Assembly (NCBI RefSeq): GCF_026745355.1
Contig: NC_079206.1
Location: 11,748,779 to 11,812,778, forward strand
DNA: 64,000 nt
Source: Beta vulgaris subsp. vulgaris
Taxonomy: Eukaryota; Streptophyta; Magnoliopsida; Caryophyllales; Amaranthaceae
Direction: 5' to 3'
The position numbers and the translations under genes are program-made. The notes below the pieces were generated by a model, which was not told the DNA's origin, searched no databases, and worked only from the letters and a program-made list of their open reading frames with translations. Shown piece by piece: positions 11,371-21,633 of the stretch. Each line of letters opens with the position of its first letter. Position 1 is the first letter of the stretch.

Positions 11371-11551
11371 TATTGTAAATAAACTGAAGAGAGAAAATAA
11401 AAGAGAGAATCGTCTTGTCTATCTTATTCCATGTAGTCCGGTATATATATATACAATACAATAGTTAGGGTTTGCTTGGAGAACAAAACCCTAGAATATC
11501 CCGGATATATTAACGGGGGTATAATGGGCATCCATATTATATTTCATAACA
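11371..11551 (-). repeat. 3' LTR of the Copia element
   Basis: 181 bp. In element sense it begins TGTTATGAAATA and ends TTACAATA, the last dinucleotide being TA instead of the CA of the other LTR. That is the only difference I find between the two LTRs. Confidence 0.93.
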
Positions 11552-11559
11552 CTCCCCTT
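11552..11559 (-). other. Polypurine tract of the Copia element
   Basis: In element sense AAGGGGAG lies immediately upstream of the 3' LTR, the expected place for the plus-strand primer. Confidence 0.75.
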
Positions 11560-11701
11560 GGATGTCCATTATACAAAATAAAAATTCTCTCTTAAAATAA
11601 AATATTTTCTAATGCGCGTAAGATGCTGCCTCATTAAAAACCTTACCAGGAAAACCCAGTGGGAAAAACCATGGTTAAGGGAAAAAGAGTGCAGCGCGCA
11701 T

Positions 11702-14700
11702 CTACTCCCCCTCATGATTACATAACTTGAGATCTTTGAGACGACGTAATCCAATACGGTAAACTAATTTCTTGAAAGTAGCGGTGGGAAGTGCCTTGGT
11801 GAATAGGTCTGCCAAATTTTCACTTGAACGAATCTGTAGAACCTGTACATCACCATTCTTCTGCAGTTCATGGGTGAAGAAAAATTTTGGTAAAATGTGT
11901 TTTGTTCTATCACCCTTGATGTATCCTTCCTTGAGCTGTGCAATGCATGCTGCATTATCCTCATACATAACTGTTGGAGCTTCTTTCCCTATAGATATGC
12001 CACAATCTTCTCGTATATGTTGAATTACGGACCTTAACCATACACATTCACGACTAGCTTCGTGGATAGCTAAAATCTCTGCATGGTTGGAAGAAGTGGC
12101 TGCAATGGTTTGCTTCATGGAACGCCAAGAAATGGCAGTACCACCACTTGTGAACACATATCTCTGTTTGTGATCGAGCATTATGGGGATCAGACAAATA
12201 CCCTGCATCTGCAAAACCAATTAAGTCTTCTTTGGGTTGGTTAGAAAAGAATAAACCCATATCTTTCGTTCCTTGGAGGTAACGAAGTACATGTTTTATT
12301 CCATTCCAATGCCTTCGAGTTGGACATGAGCTAAACCTTGCTAGCAAGTTCACAGAAAATGATATGTCAGGTCTCGTATGGCTAGCAAGATACATCAATG
12401 CCCCTATTGCACTTAAGTATGGTACTTCAGGACCAAGGATTTCTTCATTGATTTCTCGAGGACGGAATGGGTCTTTATCAACATCAAGTGATCTTACAAC
12501 CATTGGGCTACTCAACGGATGTGCTTGATCCAAATAAAACCTTTTTAACACCTTTTCCGTATATGTTGTTTGATGCACAAGGATTCCATTCTTTAGATGC
12601 TCAATTTGTAGCCCCAAGCAAAATTTTGTCTTTCCAAGATCTTTCATCTCAAATTCTTTCTTCAAATATTCCACTGTGTGTGAAATCTCTTCAGGGGTCC
12701 CAATAATATTTAAATCATCAACATACACTGCAATTATTACAAATCCTGCCCCAAATTCTTTATAAAAATGCATGGACTGATAGGGTCATTCTTATAGCCT
12801 TCACTTAATAAGTACTCACTGAGGCGATTATACCACATACGCCCTGATTGCTTCAATCCATAAAGAGATCTGTTTAATTTTATGCAGTAATGTTCTCGAG
12901 AATTAGAATTTGCTGTTTCTGGCAGTTTAAATCCTTCTGGGACTTTCATATAAATGTCATTGTCCAGTGGCCCATATAAGTAGGCTGTGACTACATCCAT
13001 TAAACGTAAATCAAGTCCTTCTCTTATTGCCAGACTATAAGAAATCTGAAAGTAGTTGCGTCCACCACAGGGGAGTATGTTTCTTCATAATCAATTCCAG
13101 GTCTTTGTGAGAATCCTTGTGCAACTAAACGTGCTTTGTATCTCACAATTTCACCATCTTCATTCTTCTTTCGCACAAAGACCCATTTATGTCCCACTGG
13201 TTTTACACCTTTAGGTGTACGGACTACTGGTCCAAATACTTCTCTCTTTGCAAGAGATTTTAATTCTGCCTCAATTGCTTCCTTCCATTTTGGCCAATCA
13301 TTCTTTGTGCACACTCTTCAATAGACTTTGGTTCATGATCCTCATTTTCTTCCATAACATCAACTGCTACATTGCATGCAAAAATTTCATCGACGTCGAT
13401 TTGATTTCGGTTCCATTTTATTCCAGACATGACATAATCAGTTGAGATCTCTTCATTGTCAGGTACCTGAATTTCTTCCTTTGCCATGTCTAAAGTCTCT
13501 CCTGGAGATCCTTCAAAATTCTTTATTTCCTCGGTCTGGCCATTATCAATTCCTGCTCCTTTTCTTTTCCGAGGATTCTTATCTTTGGAACCAATAGGTC
13601 TACCACGCTTCAGGCGTGCTGTAGACTCACTAGCAGTTTGATGTTTTCCTTCTGGGACATCAATTTTGATTGGAGCATTCACAGCTGGTATATGCGACTT
13701 GGTTACTCTATTTGGGTCAGTAAATGCGTCTGGCAATCGATTTGCTAAGCTTTGTAAATGAATTATCTTTTGGACTTCTAATTCACATTGTTTATTACGA
13801 GGATCAAGATGAGATAATGATAATTCATTCCAACTGATTTCCTTCTCCAGCTGTTTATTCTCTCCCCTTAATGTTGGAAAAACTGACTCATTAAAGTGAC
13901 AGTCTGAAATCGAGCCTTAAATAGATTCCCTGTGGATGGCTCTAGATATTTAATTATTGATGGAGATTCATATCCAACATATATTCCTAACCTCCTTTGA
14001 GGACCCATCTTAGAACGATGTGGTGGAGCAATTGGAACATATACAGACAATCCAAAAACTTTTAGATGGGAAATATTTGGTTCCTGACCAAAAACCAATT
14101 GTGATGGGGAGAACTTTTGATTACTCGTTGGCCTGATGCGAATTAATGCTGCTGCATGTAATATAGCATGTCCCCAAGCAGAGATTGGGAGTTTGGACTT
14201 CATAAGTAGTGGTCTAGCAATCAACTGGAGACGCTTTATTAATGATTCAGCTAGACCATTTTGTGTGTGAACATGTGCTACAGGATGTTCAACACTTATC
14301 CCAATAGACATGCAATAATCATCAAAGGCTTGAGAAGTGAATTCACCAGCATTATCAAGGCGGATTGCCTTCATAGGGAAATCTGGAAAATGTGCTCGTA
14401 ATCTAATCAATTGAGCAAGTAGTCTCGCAAACGCCAGGTTGCGAGTTGATACAAGGATACATGTGACCATCTACTCGATGCGTCAATTAAAACCATAAAA
14501 TATCTAAATGTTCCACATGGTGGGTGAATTGGCCCACAAATATCTCCCTGTATACGTTCCAAAAAATTGATAGATTCAAAATCTATTTTGGTTGGTGAAG
14601 GTCGTATTATCAACTTGCCTTGTGAGCAAGCAGCACATGAGAAATCATTAGGAAGAATCTTCTGGTTCTTCAATGAATGTCCACATGAATTTTCAATTAT

Positions 14701-15278
14701 TTTTCGCATCATTATTGAACCAGGGTGGCCCAACCGGTCATGCCAAATAGTGAAATTATCTGCAAACTTCCTGTTTACTATGGCATATGTTTCAATTGTA
14801 TTGATTTTAGTATAGTACAGACCAGTGGAAAATGCAGGTAATTTCTCCAAAATATTCTTAGTGCCTTGGGTAATACTCGTGATATGAAGGTATTCAACAT
14901 TTCCTTCACTTATTGTCTCAATATGATATCCATTATGGCGAATATCTTTAAAGCTCAATAAATTTCTTTGAGATTTGGGAGAATATAGTGCATCAATGAT
15001 TTCAAATTTCGTTCCCATAGGCAATAATATATTTGCTCTTCCGGAGCCTTCAATTATCTTTGTACTACCTGATATAGTACTCACACTAGTTTCTTTCATT
15101 GTAAATAAGAGAAATATCTCTTGCTTTTTAGTATGGTATGAGTAGTTGCACTGTCTGCTAGGCATAAATCTTCACCATTCATTGCTAACTGAACTTGAGG
15201 GGCATTCATATTCTTCAAATAAATGAAATAACAATAATATATAAGAATAACTAAATAACCAAAATTTAACAATGTCAT
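11702..15278 (-). pseudogene. Copia pol (protease, integrase, RT, RNase H), frameshifted
   Basis: Domains in order on the minus strand: a protease with the DSATTH active-site motif near 15160; integrase with an HDRLGHPG...CAAC zinc-binding region (about 14740-14610), the QGDICGPI and RLDNAGEF acidic motifs and the NGLAESLIKR glutamate (about 14560-14240); reverse transcriptase starting at about 13314, with YVDD at about 12720; RNase H with GFADAGY (about 12225) and YEDNAACI (about 11965). The chain is distributed over at least seven frames, with shifts near 15110, 14460, 13850, 13290, 13040, 12760 and 12195, most of them explicable by one-base indels. It cannot make a single polyprotein as written. 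Machinery of this kind reverse-transcribes and integrates the element. This copy would need help in trans unless the indels are assembly errors. Confidence 0.9.
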
Positions 15279-15407
15279 ATAAAATCATAGTACTAACAAA
15301 TAAAATCTAAAATAAAATAACATAATCCAAACAAAAATCCATAGTAATAACTTAATAAACGAAAACAAAAGTTTTATTCTTTAAAAGACCATAATCTAAT
15401 CTAAGGA
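15205..15407 (-). other. T-rich spacer between gag stop and protease, possible intron
   Basis: In element sense a very T-rich stretch with several stops lies between the gag terminator and the protease frame, and ends in an AG preceded by T-rich sequence shortly before the protease-coding AATATGAATGCCCC. The length (about 200 bp) and composition fit a plant intron. Some Copia elements (Arabidopsis EVD is the known case) splice near the gag-pol junction. The donor site is not clear to me. Confidence 0.35.
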
Positions 15408-16447
15408 TTAATTATTCCCTTCAGGGGTGGTGAAGAAATCAGCAACTTCCAGGTGAGTTGTATTGCCACAATCAAAATCACCTTCGCCATCTTCGTACAC
15501 AAGATTTGTTTCTACTTTCTTTCCCTTTTGCTTCAATGATTGTTGATAGAGGTCAACCAAGTGTTTTGGTGTACGACACGTACGAGACCAATGACCTTTT
15601 CCTCCACATCTGTAACATACATTGGTCACGTTCTCATTTTTATCTTTCTCTTGTTTGTTATCATCTTTATTGTCCCCCTTCTGGTGGGAATATGAATTCT
15701 GAAAATAACCACCTCGGCCTCGACCTCGACCATATCCGTATCCACGTCCACGACCTCGACCATGTCCATATCCATGTCCACGTCCATGTCCATGTCCACG
15801 ACCACTATTGTTGGCATGATATTTTTCTTTCCCATTATGGGATGTCGCATTCGCTTCAGGGAATGGAGCAGAACCAGTTGGACGTGATTCATGATTTTTC
15901 ATCAGTAGCTCATTATTTTGCTCAGCCACAAGGAGACAAGATATAAGTTCAGAATATTTCTTAAATTCCTTTCACGGTATTGTGTCTGCAGGACAACATT
16001 ATTCGCATGAAAGGTAGTGTATGTTTTCTCTAGCATTTCTGCATCAGTGATTTTCTCTCCACATAATTTCAACTGTGAAGTAATTCTGAACATAGCTGAG
16101 TTATATTCACTTACAGACTTAAAGTCTTGTAGTCTTAAATGTAACCAGTCATAACGAGCTTTGGGTAGTATTACAGTTTTCTGGTGGTCATACCTTTCCT
16201 TTAGATTACTCCAAAGGACTTGTGGATCTTTCACAGTCAAGTACTCAATCTTAAGACCTTCATGGAGGTGGTGGCGAAGAAATATCATAGCCTTAGCTTT
16301 GTTTTGACTTGTTGCTTTATTGCCTGCTTTGATTGTATCACCAAGGTCTTTTGCATCTAGGTGAATTTCAGCGTCTAACACCCAAGACAAATAGTTCTTT
16401 CCAGTAATATCAAGGGCCGCAAATTCAAGCTTTGTAAGGTTCGACAT
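15408..16447 (-). pseudogene. Copia gag with CCHC zinc knuckle, one frameshift
   Basis: The frame opens at 16447 (MSNLTKLEFAALDI...) with a Copia capsid-like region (NYLSWVLDAEIHLDA, LWSNLKERYDHQK). It shifts frame near 15950-15930 and continues to 15408. The second part has an unusual Gly/Arg/His-rich tract (GHGRGHGYGHGRGRGRG, about 15800-15700) followed by a CCHC knuckle, CYRCGGKGHWSRTC (about 15612-15570), and ends in an acidic tail with VADFFTTPEG. GAG would form the cytoplasmic particle and bind RNA. The RGG-like tract before the knuckle could add RNA affinity (inference). Confidence 0.88.
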
Positions 16448-17456
16448 AGTATACTATATACAAGTGAATATTGCGAAATTAGGACTTCATATCAAATTGT
16501 AATTCAAAATTGTGGTTTAAGTAATTCATATAGTAGGGAATGTAAGAATATAATTTGAATAAATAATGTTCCTATAGTATTGCTATCTATCCAGTATAAT
16601 ATGATACATGTTTTAGACGCAGGAATAAAACAGAAAATAGAAAACCAATAGTAACCAAACTAACGAGGCTTTCATATGTAGAGTCAAGTCTAATATAATA
16701 CCACCAAGTTGTAATTTAATAACAAACAAGCAAAATAAATAGTCTGCTAATATGAAGAAAAAAAAAACAGAATAAGGTCCGTAAAGAGCATACACTGCCC
16801 TCTCTGCTCTAAGAACTAACAGGCTACAAAGCACTAAAAAGCATAAATGCTATGACTATGAGCTGCTACACAGAAATTCAATGTGTATATGGATGACTCA
16901 CAAGTTGCAATTGTAAAGGTCATTATATCAATTGCATTCACAAAGATGATTATCCTATGACCAAAGGGAAACCACTAATATATTAAAAAAAAAAACATAT
17001 GTCTAAGATAATACGCAAGATAAAAAAATCTAGATACTTACCCAAGTGGAAACTTGGACTAATTGACTAAAAAAAAAAAACTCTTATAAATCTTATATTG
17101 ATTAAGAAACTTGATAAAAAAAAATCACGTCATTTCGCGACCCAAAAAACAATAAAAAAACAGATCCATGAATGCACACCACAACATAAAAAAAAATAGC
17201 AAAGAACATAGCTTTTTTTATTTTATTTTATTATTATTATCGCATGAAGATAATTTCGTCAAGATTTAAAGAAAGATCAGTGAACAACCAAACACACATG
17301 AAACAATGATTACCAACAGTTAAACAAAACAATTTAACAGAAGTGTAGATGACGTGATAAAATAATTTAACAAAAGTGATAAAACTTTACCTCAATCACA
17401 GATGATTTTCTTGGTTTCTTGTTTGCTCAGTCGGCTAGGGTTTGGTGCTGATAACG
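16448..17456 (-). other. Copia untranslated leader
   Basis: AT-rich sequence between the 5' LTR and the gag start, with no recognised coding content. A short ORF at 16613-16834 has no family match. A TTATCAGCAC-type block at about 17445-17456, beside the LTR, is the likely primer-binding region (see separate entry). Confidence 0.7.
17443..17456 (-). other. Candidate primer-binding site
   Basis: In element sense CGTTATCAGCACCA directly follows the 5' LTR. It shares TATCAG with the usual initiator-tRNA-Met PBS (TGGTATCAGAGC) but is not a clean match. A tRNA-fragment primer is possible. Confidence 0.4.
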
Positions 17457-17637
17457 TGTTGTAAATAAACTGAAGAGAGAAAATAAAAGAGAGAATCGTC
17501 TTGTCTATCTTATTCCATGTAGTCCGGTATATATATATACAATACAATAGTTAGGGTTTGCTTGGAGAACAAAACCCTAGAATATCCCGGATATATTAAC
17601 GGGGGTATAATGGGCATCCATATTATATTTCATAACA
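17457..17637 (-). repeat. 5' LTR of the Copia element
   Basis: 181 bp with intact termini in element sense (TGTTATG...TACAACA). It is identical to the other LTR except at one terminal position. Confidence 0.93.
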
Positions 17638-17739
17638 TCTTCATATATATATTGATTATCAATGATTTATTTTGTTGATTAATGAAGGCATAAAATACTT
17701 TTTTTTTTATAGGAAAATAAATGTATTAATCAAACAAGG

Positions 17740-17900
17740 ACAACATGTCCTTCAGTACAGCAACTCTAGCTACATTAGGATAATCCTCCAGCCAAACCAC
17801 CATATCATCTAACTGATTACAGTGCTTAGCTAGACTATGCGCCACTGTATTTTCTTCTCTTCTCTTTCTCCATCTTCATACACCATTCTCTAAAGTCTAA
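17740..17900 (-). pseudogene. LINE RNase H C-terminal remnant (copy A)
   Basis: The minus strand reads VAHSLAKHCNQLDDMVVWLED followed by a short tail and a stop. This is the usual C-terminal ending of RNase H domains in plant LINEs (N..AH.LAK...). A longer version of the same remnant is at 23470-24130 in copy B. Copy A has lost about 200 bp of it. Confidence 0.6.
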
Positions 17901-18286
17901 AGTCATGCACACTCAACGTTGTTCCCCACCTCCAGTACATTAAAAAAAAGTTTCTTAAGTACTCTTGCTGCCATTACCCAAGAAATCTCATACCATCAAA
18001 TTAAAGGAAGTGTTAGTAATTTATATATCATACCAAAAGTGGAAGAATGAGTAACTCGATCGATCTACAGTATATTTAATCTATATAATGAACATTGATA
18101 AATCAAATCTTGAATGGCCTGATAATAATGCTAATGATATAAACACTTAAACAAATTAAAACATATGCTTCTCTTTAAGTTCTTAACAAACTATATATAA
18201 ATATAAACAAGTAATGCTCAGTCTAACTATATACTACCATAATCACAAGTCATAATATCACTCCCGAACATGTTGAAGTTGATACT

Positions 18287-19084
18287 CTAGCAGCAGTCTG
18301 ATCTACGCTTAACAATTGCAATTGCTATGTGAAGCCTCTCGTTAGACCGAAACGACACAAGCCGAATAATATCGTCTACCTTTAGATTATGCTCTTCCCT
18401 AAGGTGACGCCATCCATGTTTCAACGCATATCTCCATCCTGGCTCGTTGTTGTTGTTGTTCTTCTTCTTCTTCTTGCTGTTTTTGCTCTTCTTTTTAGCA
18501 GGGTAGTTCCATCTACTTAGCTGCAAATCATACTCAGATGACTCTATGATTACCTTTACGTCTATCTTGGCCTTTCTATAGGGATCAACCTTCTGTTGAA
18601 GTAGTAGTTCCTCTTCTTTTGTCAAAAACGGAGCAAGAATCTGCCTTACTGGCATTGACAATCGCGTTTGGTGATCATCAGCATCAGTATTTGTAAGCTT
18701 CCTATCCTCCATAATTATTCTGAAATCTCTTGCATCGTTATATTTCATATTAATCCGAATATGATCCATCAACGATCCTAACTTATCAATATCATCACCT
18801 GGTGGTGGTACTGGTACATCATTAGGAATAGGAATCAACGTGCGCGTAGTTTTTCTGCTTTTCTTGGCATTCACTTGATGTTGATCGGAAGTTGGAGATG
18901 TTTGTGGTAATTGGGAAGAAACCAGATAAGCACAATAACGCTTCTTAGGTGGAAGGAGTTTAGAGCGTAGGGATTCAGATTCCGCCATATAAGCATAAGA
19001 ACGCTTCTTAGGTGGGAGGCGTACTAGTGTGTTATTCTCGTAGCTGTTGGTAGAGCGTAGCGATTCCGAATTCGATTCCGCCAT
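18287..19084 (-). CDS. B3 domain-containing protein, paralogue 1
   Basis: A 265-aa protein. The C-terminal half (about residues 120-262) has the order of motifs of the Arabidopsis DUF313-type B3 family: KLTNTDADDHQTRLSMP, PFLTKEEELLL, YDLQLSRWNYP, W..ALKHGWRHLREEHNLKV.D.I.L.SFRS. These proteins are nuclear and presumed DNA-binding. The N-terminus carries an internal duplication (MAES..SESLRS...PPKKR.YAY twice, residues 1-32 and 33-53) with basic PPKKR patches that may be nuclear-localisation signals. A K5-N5 tract (about residues 204-213) lies inside the B3 region. I start at the MAES methionine (19084), not the upstream in-frame ATG at 19294, because a TATA element at 19221-19230 would put the start of transcription below 19294. 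It is intronless. It is a direct duplicate of 24513-25280 and nearly identical outside two indel sites. Confidence 0.85.
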   Translation of the reverse strand: MAESNSESLRSTNSYENNTLVRLPPKKRSYAYMAESESLRSKLLPPKKRYCAYLVSSQLPQTSPTSDQHQVNAKKSRKTTRTLIPIPNDVPVPPPGDDIDKLGSLMDHIRINMKYNDARDFRIIMEDRKLTNTDADDHQTRLSMPVRQILAPFLTKEEELLLQQKVDPYRKAKIDVKVIIESSEYDLQLSRWNYPAKKKSKNSKKKKKNNNNNEPGWRYALKHGWRHLREEHNLKVDDIIRLVSFRSNERLHIAIAIVKRRSDCC

Positions 19085-19220
19085 TATAGAAACAAGCAAG
19101 AGGGCTAGAAAGGGACGAAGAGAAGTAGGGTTGAATGAAACTTGAGGGTTAGAAAATTTTTGGAAGGAAGAGAGTGTGTGCGTAAGTTGGTGAATGAAAG
19201 AGATAAAGGCAGGGGGGTAT

Positions 19221-19230
19221 GTAATATATA
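19221..19230 (-). promoter_or_regulatory. TATA box of B3 paralogue 1
   Basis: Minus strand TATATATTAC, about 140 bp upstream of the chosen ATG. It is conserved in the paralogue. The implied 5' UTR is about 110 nt. Confidence 0.6.
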
Positions 19231-19529
19231 GCCAACATAGGAATTGGTGTAGATAAATACCGAGAGAATGTAGGAATACTACTAACACTAACATTAGGAT
19301 TCATGTTGACATATAGATGAGTTACTTGGTGTCCAAGAGTAAAAATGTACTTTCCGAAAAATACATTAAGACTTAAGAGATGATCATTGTTAGTAAACAA
19401 TTTTACTTAGGCGGTCACTGTTTTTATTCCTAAATCATAATCCAACTAGGCAACGAACAATTGTAAGTATGTAACTACCAATATAAAATAACCTTATTTA
19501 GTGTAAGTCTTTTCTTTCTGAAAATCGAG

Positions 19530-19960
19530 AGTGTGGTTCTGCTTTTGATCAGAAGGTATATTGTCAATTGTTTGTTGAAGTTGTGTTATGTCATGCATAT
19601 CCTTCATGTTTTTTTGAACATGAAAAATTGCGAAAATTGCATTCATATCTTAATCCTAAAGTAAGACACATATATAGGAATATAATACTTAGGTATTGTA
19701 CTTTGGAACATCATAAACTTAAGTTGAAATTGCGTGATAATAAACTTGCTAGAATTAGTAGTCATATTTGTTTTACTTATGATTGTTGGTCTGCCATTAC
19801 TAATCGTGGATACTTGACTCTGACTGCATATTATATTGATAATGATTGGGGTTTTAAATCTCACATTTTGAACTTTAGGTATTTTCCCCACCCTATAGAG
19901 GTCCTGATATATATGCATTAGTTTTGGGGTTGATTAAAGAATAAGGTTTGGAGGGTAAAT
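19530..19960 (+). pseudogene. hAT (RICESLEEPER-type) transposase fragment
   Basis: The frame reads FVEVVLCHAYPSCFFEHEKL...FTYDCWSAITNRGYLTLTAYYIDNDW, the same segment as one unit of the tandem array at 33.9-39.1 kb. It begins immediately right of the copy A duplication boundary. It is isolated, with no C-terminal dimerisation domain. Confidence 0.8.
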
Positions 19961-20029
19961 CATTTCACCCATCACCCATGCATGCGAAATCATATGTGAA
20001 GTGTTTCTATCTGGAAATTAAGGATCACT

Positions 20030-20470
20030 AATGCGTGCTAAGTAGGATTGAGCCCCAAGAGCGTTCACCTGAATTAATTGTCCGTACGCCGGAAACCTGA
20101 AAAAAACTGTTAGACTACCCTGGAGGTTGTTCCGAGATCGCCCCTCTGACGCTCAAGTCAGTTGATGATTGAGGTAGAGAGAGAAAGTCTAGAGAGAGAT
20201 ACTCTATTTTGTTAGGTGACAATTGCATACCTGTTCATTAATGAGACTGGTGATATTTATAGTGTTGGGAATTCTCATACATGAAGCATTGATGGGATGA
20301 GCTTCCTTGTAATTAATGGCTTTGTTGCCTTTTCAGGCAATTAGCCTTTTCAACCATATCAGTGGATCCACAAGCCACATGGAGCTATTGGGACCCACCA
20401 TGCCACCTATGTGGCCACTTCTGATGATGTGGCATAGATATTGAGCGGGCCAACAAATGAGCCAAATATG
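20030..20470 (-). repeat. LTR-like fragment, possible solo LTR
   Basis: On the minus strand it has a TATA-like ACTATAAATATCACC (about 20265-20250) followed by CT-rich leader and a 'tcaactgacttgagcgtcagagg' block, a layout typical of LTRs of large plant Gypsy elements. The part from 20322 is also present at the left edge of copy A, so the copy A boundary cuts through it. No TSD or partner was found. Confidence 0.4.
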
Positions 20471-20487
20471 AAGCATGAATTATAATA

Positions 20488-20748
20488 CTTCCTCCGTTCT
20501 GCTTTACATGAAACATTGGGTGAAATGACACTATTCATTGATCGATTTTGACTCCAATTTACCGTCATTATATAAAGAAAAACACAGTCAAGTGGGATCT
20601 TGTTAGATTCGTCTGGATGCATACTATCAAATTATAACTTTTTTTATATTTTTTTTACGTGTGTACAACTAAAGATATTAATGATTAAAAAAGCGCGTTG
20701 GGTTGCATTAAAAAAGCAAACGTCTCATTTAAAACAGAACGGAAGAAG
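20488..20748. mobile_element. Stowaway-like MITE (duplication copy B)
   Basis: Same insertion as 7099-7353, starting CTTCCTCCGTTCTGC after TA. The right end reads GAACGGAAGAAG before TA, three bases longer than in copy A. Confidence 0.75.
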
Positions 20749-20860
20749 TAGTTAAATTAAAAATTTTAGGTTATTTTTCATGAACTTTAAGTAGGTATAA
20801 AAATGTTAATGCACTCTTAAAATGCTTGAATTATAGTAATTAGATTACAAAAATATTCAC

Positions 20861-21259
20861 ATGAAAGGGAATCCCCATTTTATACAACTTTCATCAATAA
20901 AATTGATTTTTCTACTCTTTGCGAATTTCTTTCCAAGAATAATAATGGGTTGTATTTCTACTAATGAAGTGTCGAAGTTTTTTATCCGCCAAGTTGCGTT
21001 GTATAACTACTTCACTATGAGAAGAGGCCCTATCAGGCCTGCATACTGCAATAATTTCTCGTATTGGGTGAATCGTAAATCGACCACAATAATTGAATAT
21101 ATATCAGCGGCAAATGTTTCCCAACTTAGATTTTCGAAGTACGCCAAAGAAACTTATGGTATGATCGACTACCCCAACAAACAGCACGAACTCATGCTTA
21201 AACAAAATTGTGGTAGATTTACGACAATAAAAAGTGGACTATTAAATTATAGTAGTTGA
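20861..21259 (+). CDS. Unrecognised 132-aa ORF
   Basis: An open frame starting MKGNPHFIQLSS with a hydrophobic stretch (KLIFLLFANFFPRIIM, about residues 14-29) and then a Tyr/Asn/Lys-rich soluble-looking part with cysteines (PAYCNNFSYWVNRKS, LKQNCGRF). I recognise no family. No convincing promoter or splice context was seen. The homologous stretch in copy A (7466-7875) is frame-broken, which argues against constraint. It may be a remnant exon or chance. Confidence 0.25.
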   Translation: MKGNPHFIQLSSIKLIFLLFANFFPRIIMGCISTNEVSKFFIRQVALYNYFTMRRGPIRPAYCNNFSYWVNRKSTTIIEYISAANVSQLRFSKYAKETYGMIDYPNKQHELMLKQNCGRFTTIKSGLLNYSS

Positions 21260-21633
21260 TAGAAGCTACGGAAATTGATCACAAATTGTACCATATTATT
21301 TTGATTTTTGTTTATTTATTGTTCTCAGTTTAACATTAGATTTTTTTTTTAAAAAAAGAAGAAGGCGAATTGGGCATTAAACTTGAAATCCGAAAAATGC
21401 ATATATTATGAATTTATAATGAAGAATACCCTGTAATAAATTGCACAACACTAATTAACCACGACGATTTTTCCAATTAAACAGTAATTTAAGTTCTACA
21501 ACATGTGCCAAATCTGAAAAAAATGATTTAAGTTCTACAACATGTGCCAAATCTGAAAAAAATTGATTTCAAATGATATAGAAAGCAAATTTCGCAAAAT
21601 CAAATAAATTATATTAAAAAATGTATGGAGGAT

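Larger units (their letters stand above)
11371..17637 (-). mobile_element. Complete Ty1/Copia LTR retrotransposon
   Basis: Two 181-bp LTRs (11371-11551 and 17457-17637) enclose gag, protease, integrase, reverse transcriptase and RNase H remnants in that order on the minus strand. Integrase before RT defines Copia. A 5-bp duplication TCTTC (11366-11370, 17638-17642) flanks it. The LTRs differ at a single position by eye, so the insertion is young. Internal reading frames are nevertheless interrupted many times. About 1 kb of non-coding leader (16448-17456) separates the 5' LTR from gag. Confidence 0.95.
6935..19505. repeat. Segmental duplication, copy A (interrupted)
   Basis: 6935-9190 aligns by eye almost base for base with 20322-23470. 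17655-19505 aligns with 23400-25685, including the B3 gene and its promoter. Both pairs are in direct orientation. Copy A differs from B by a Helitron at 8360-8625 and by the block 9190-17655. An ~80-bp segment around 'tttgttgattaatgaaggca' is present on both sides of that block (about 9110-9190 and 17665-17745). Copy A lacks the CACTA element of copy B. Confidence 0.88.

Noticed and set aside
15458..15946. Plus-strand His/Val-rich ORF
   Set aside because: Antisense of the Gly/Arg/His-rich tract of the Copia gag, which has the recognisable CCHC motif on the minus strand.
19085..19294. N-terminal 70-residue hydrophobic extension of the B3 protein
   Set aside because: It overlaps the TATA box and probable 5' UTR; a B3 nuclear factor would not be expected to start with a membrane-like segment.
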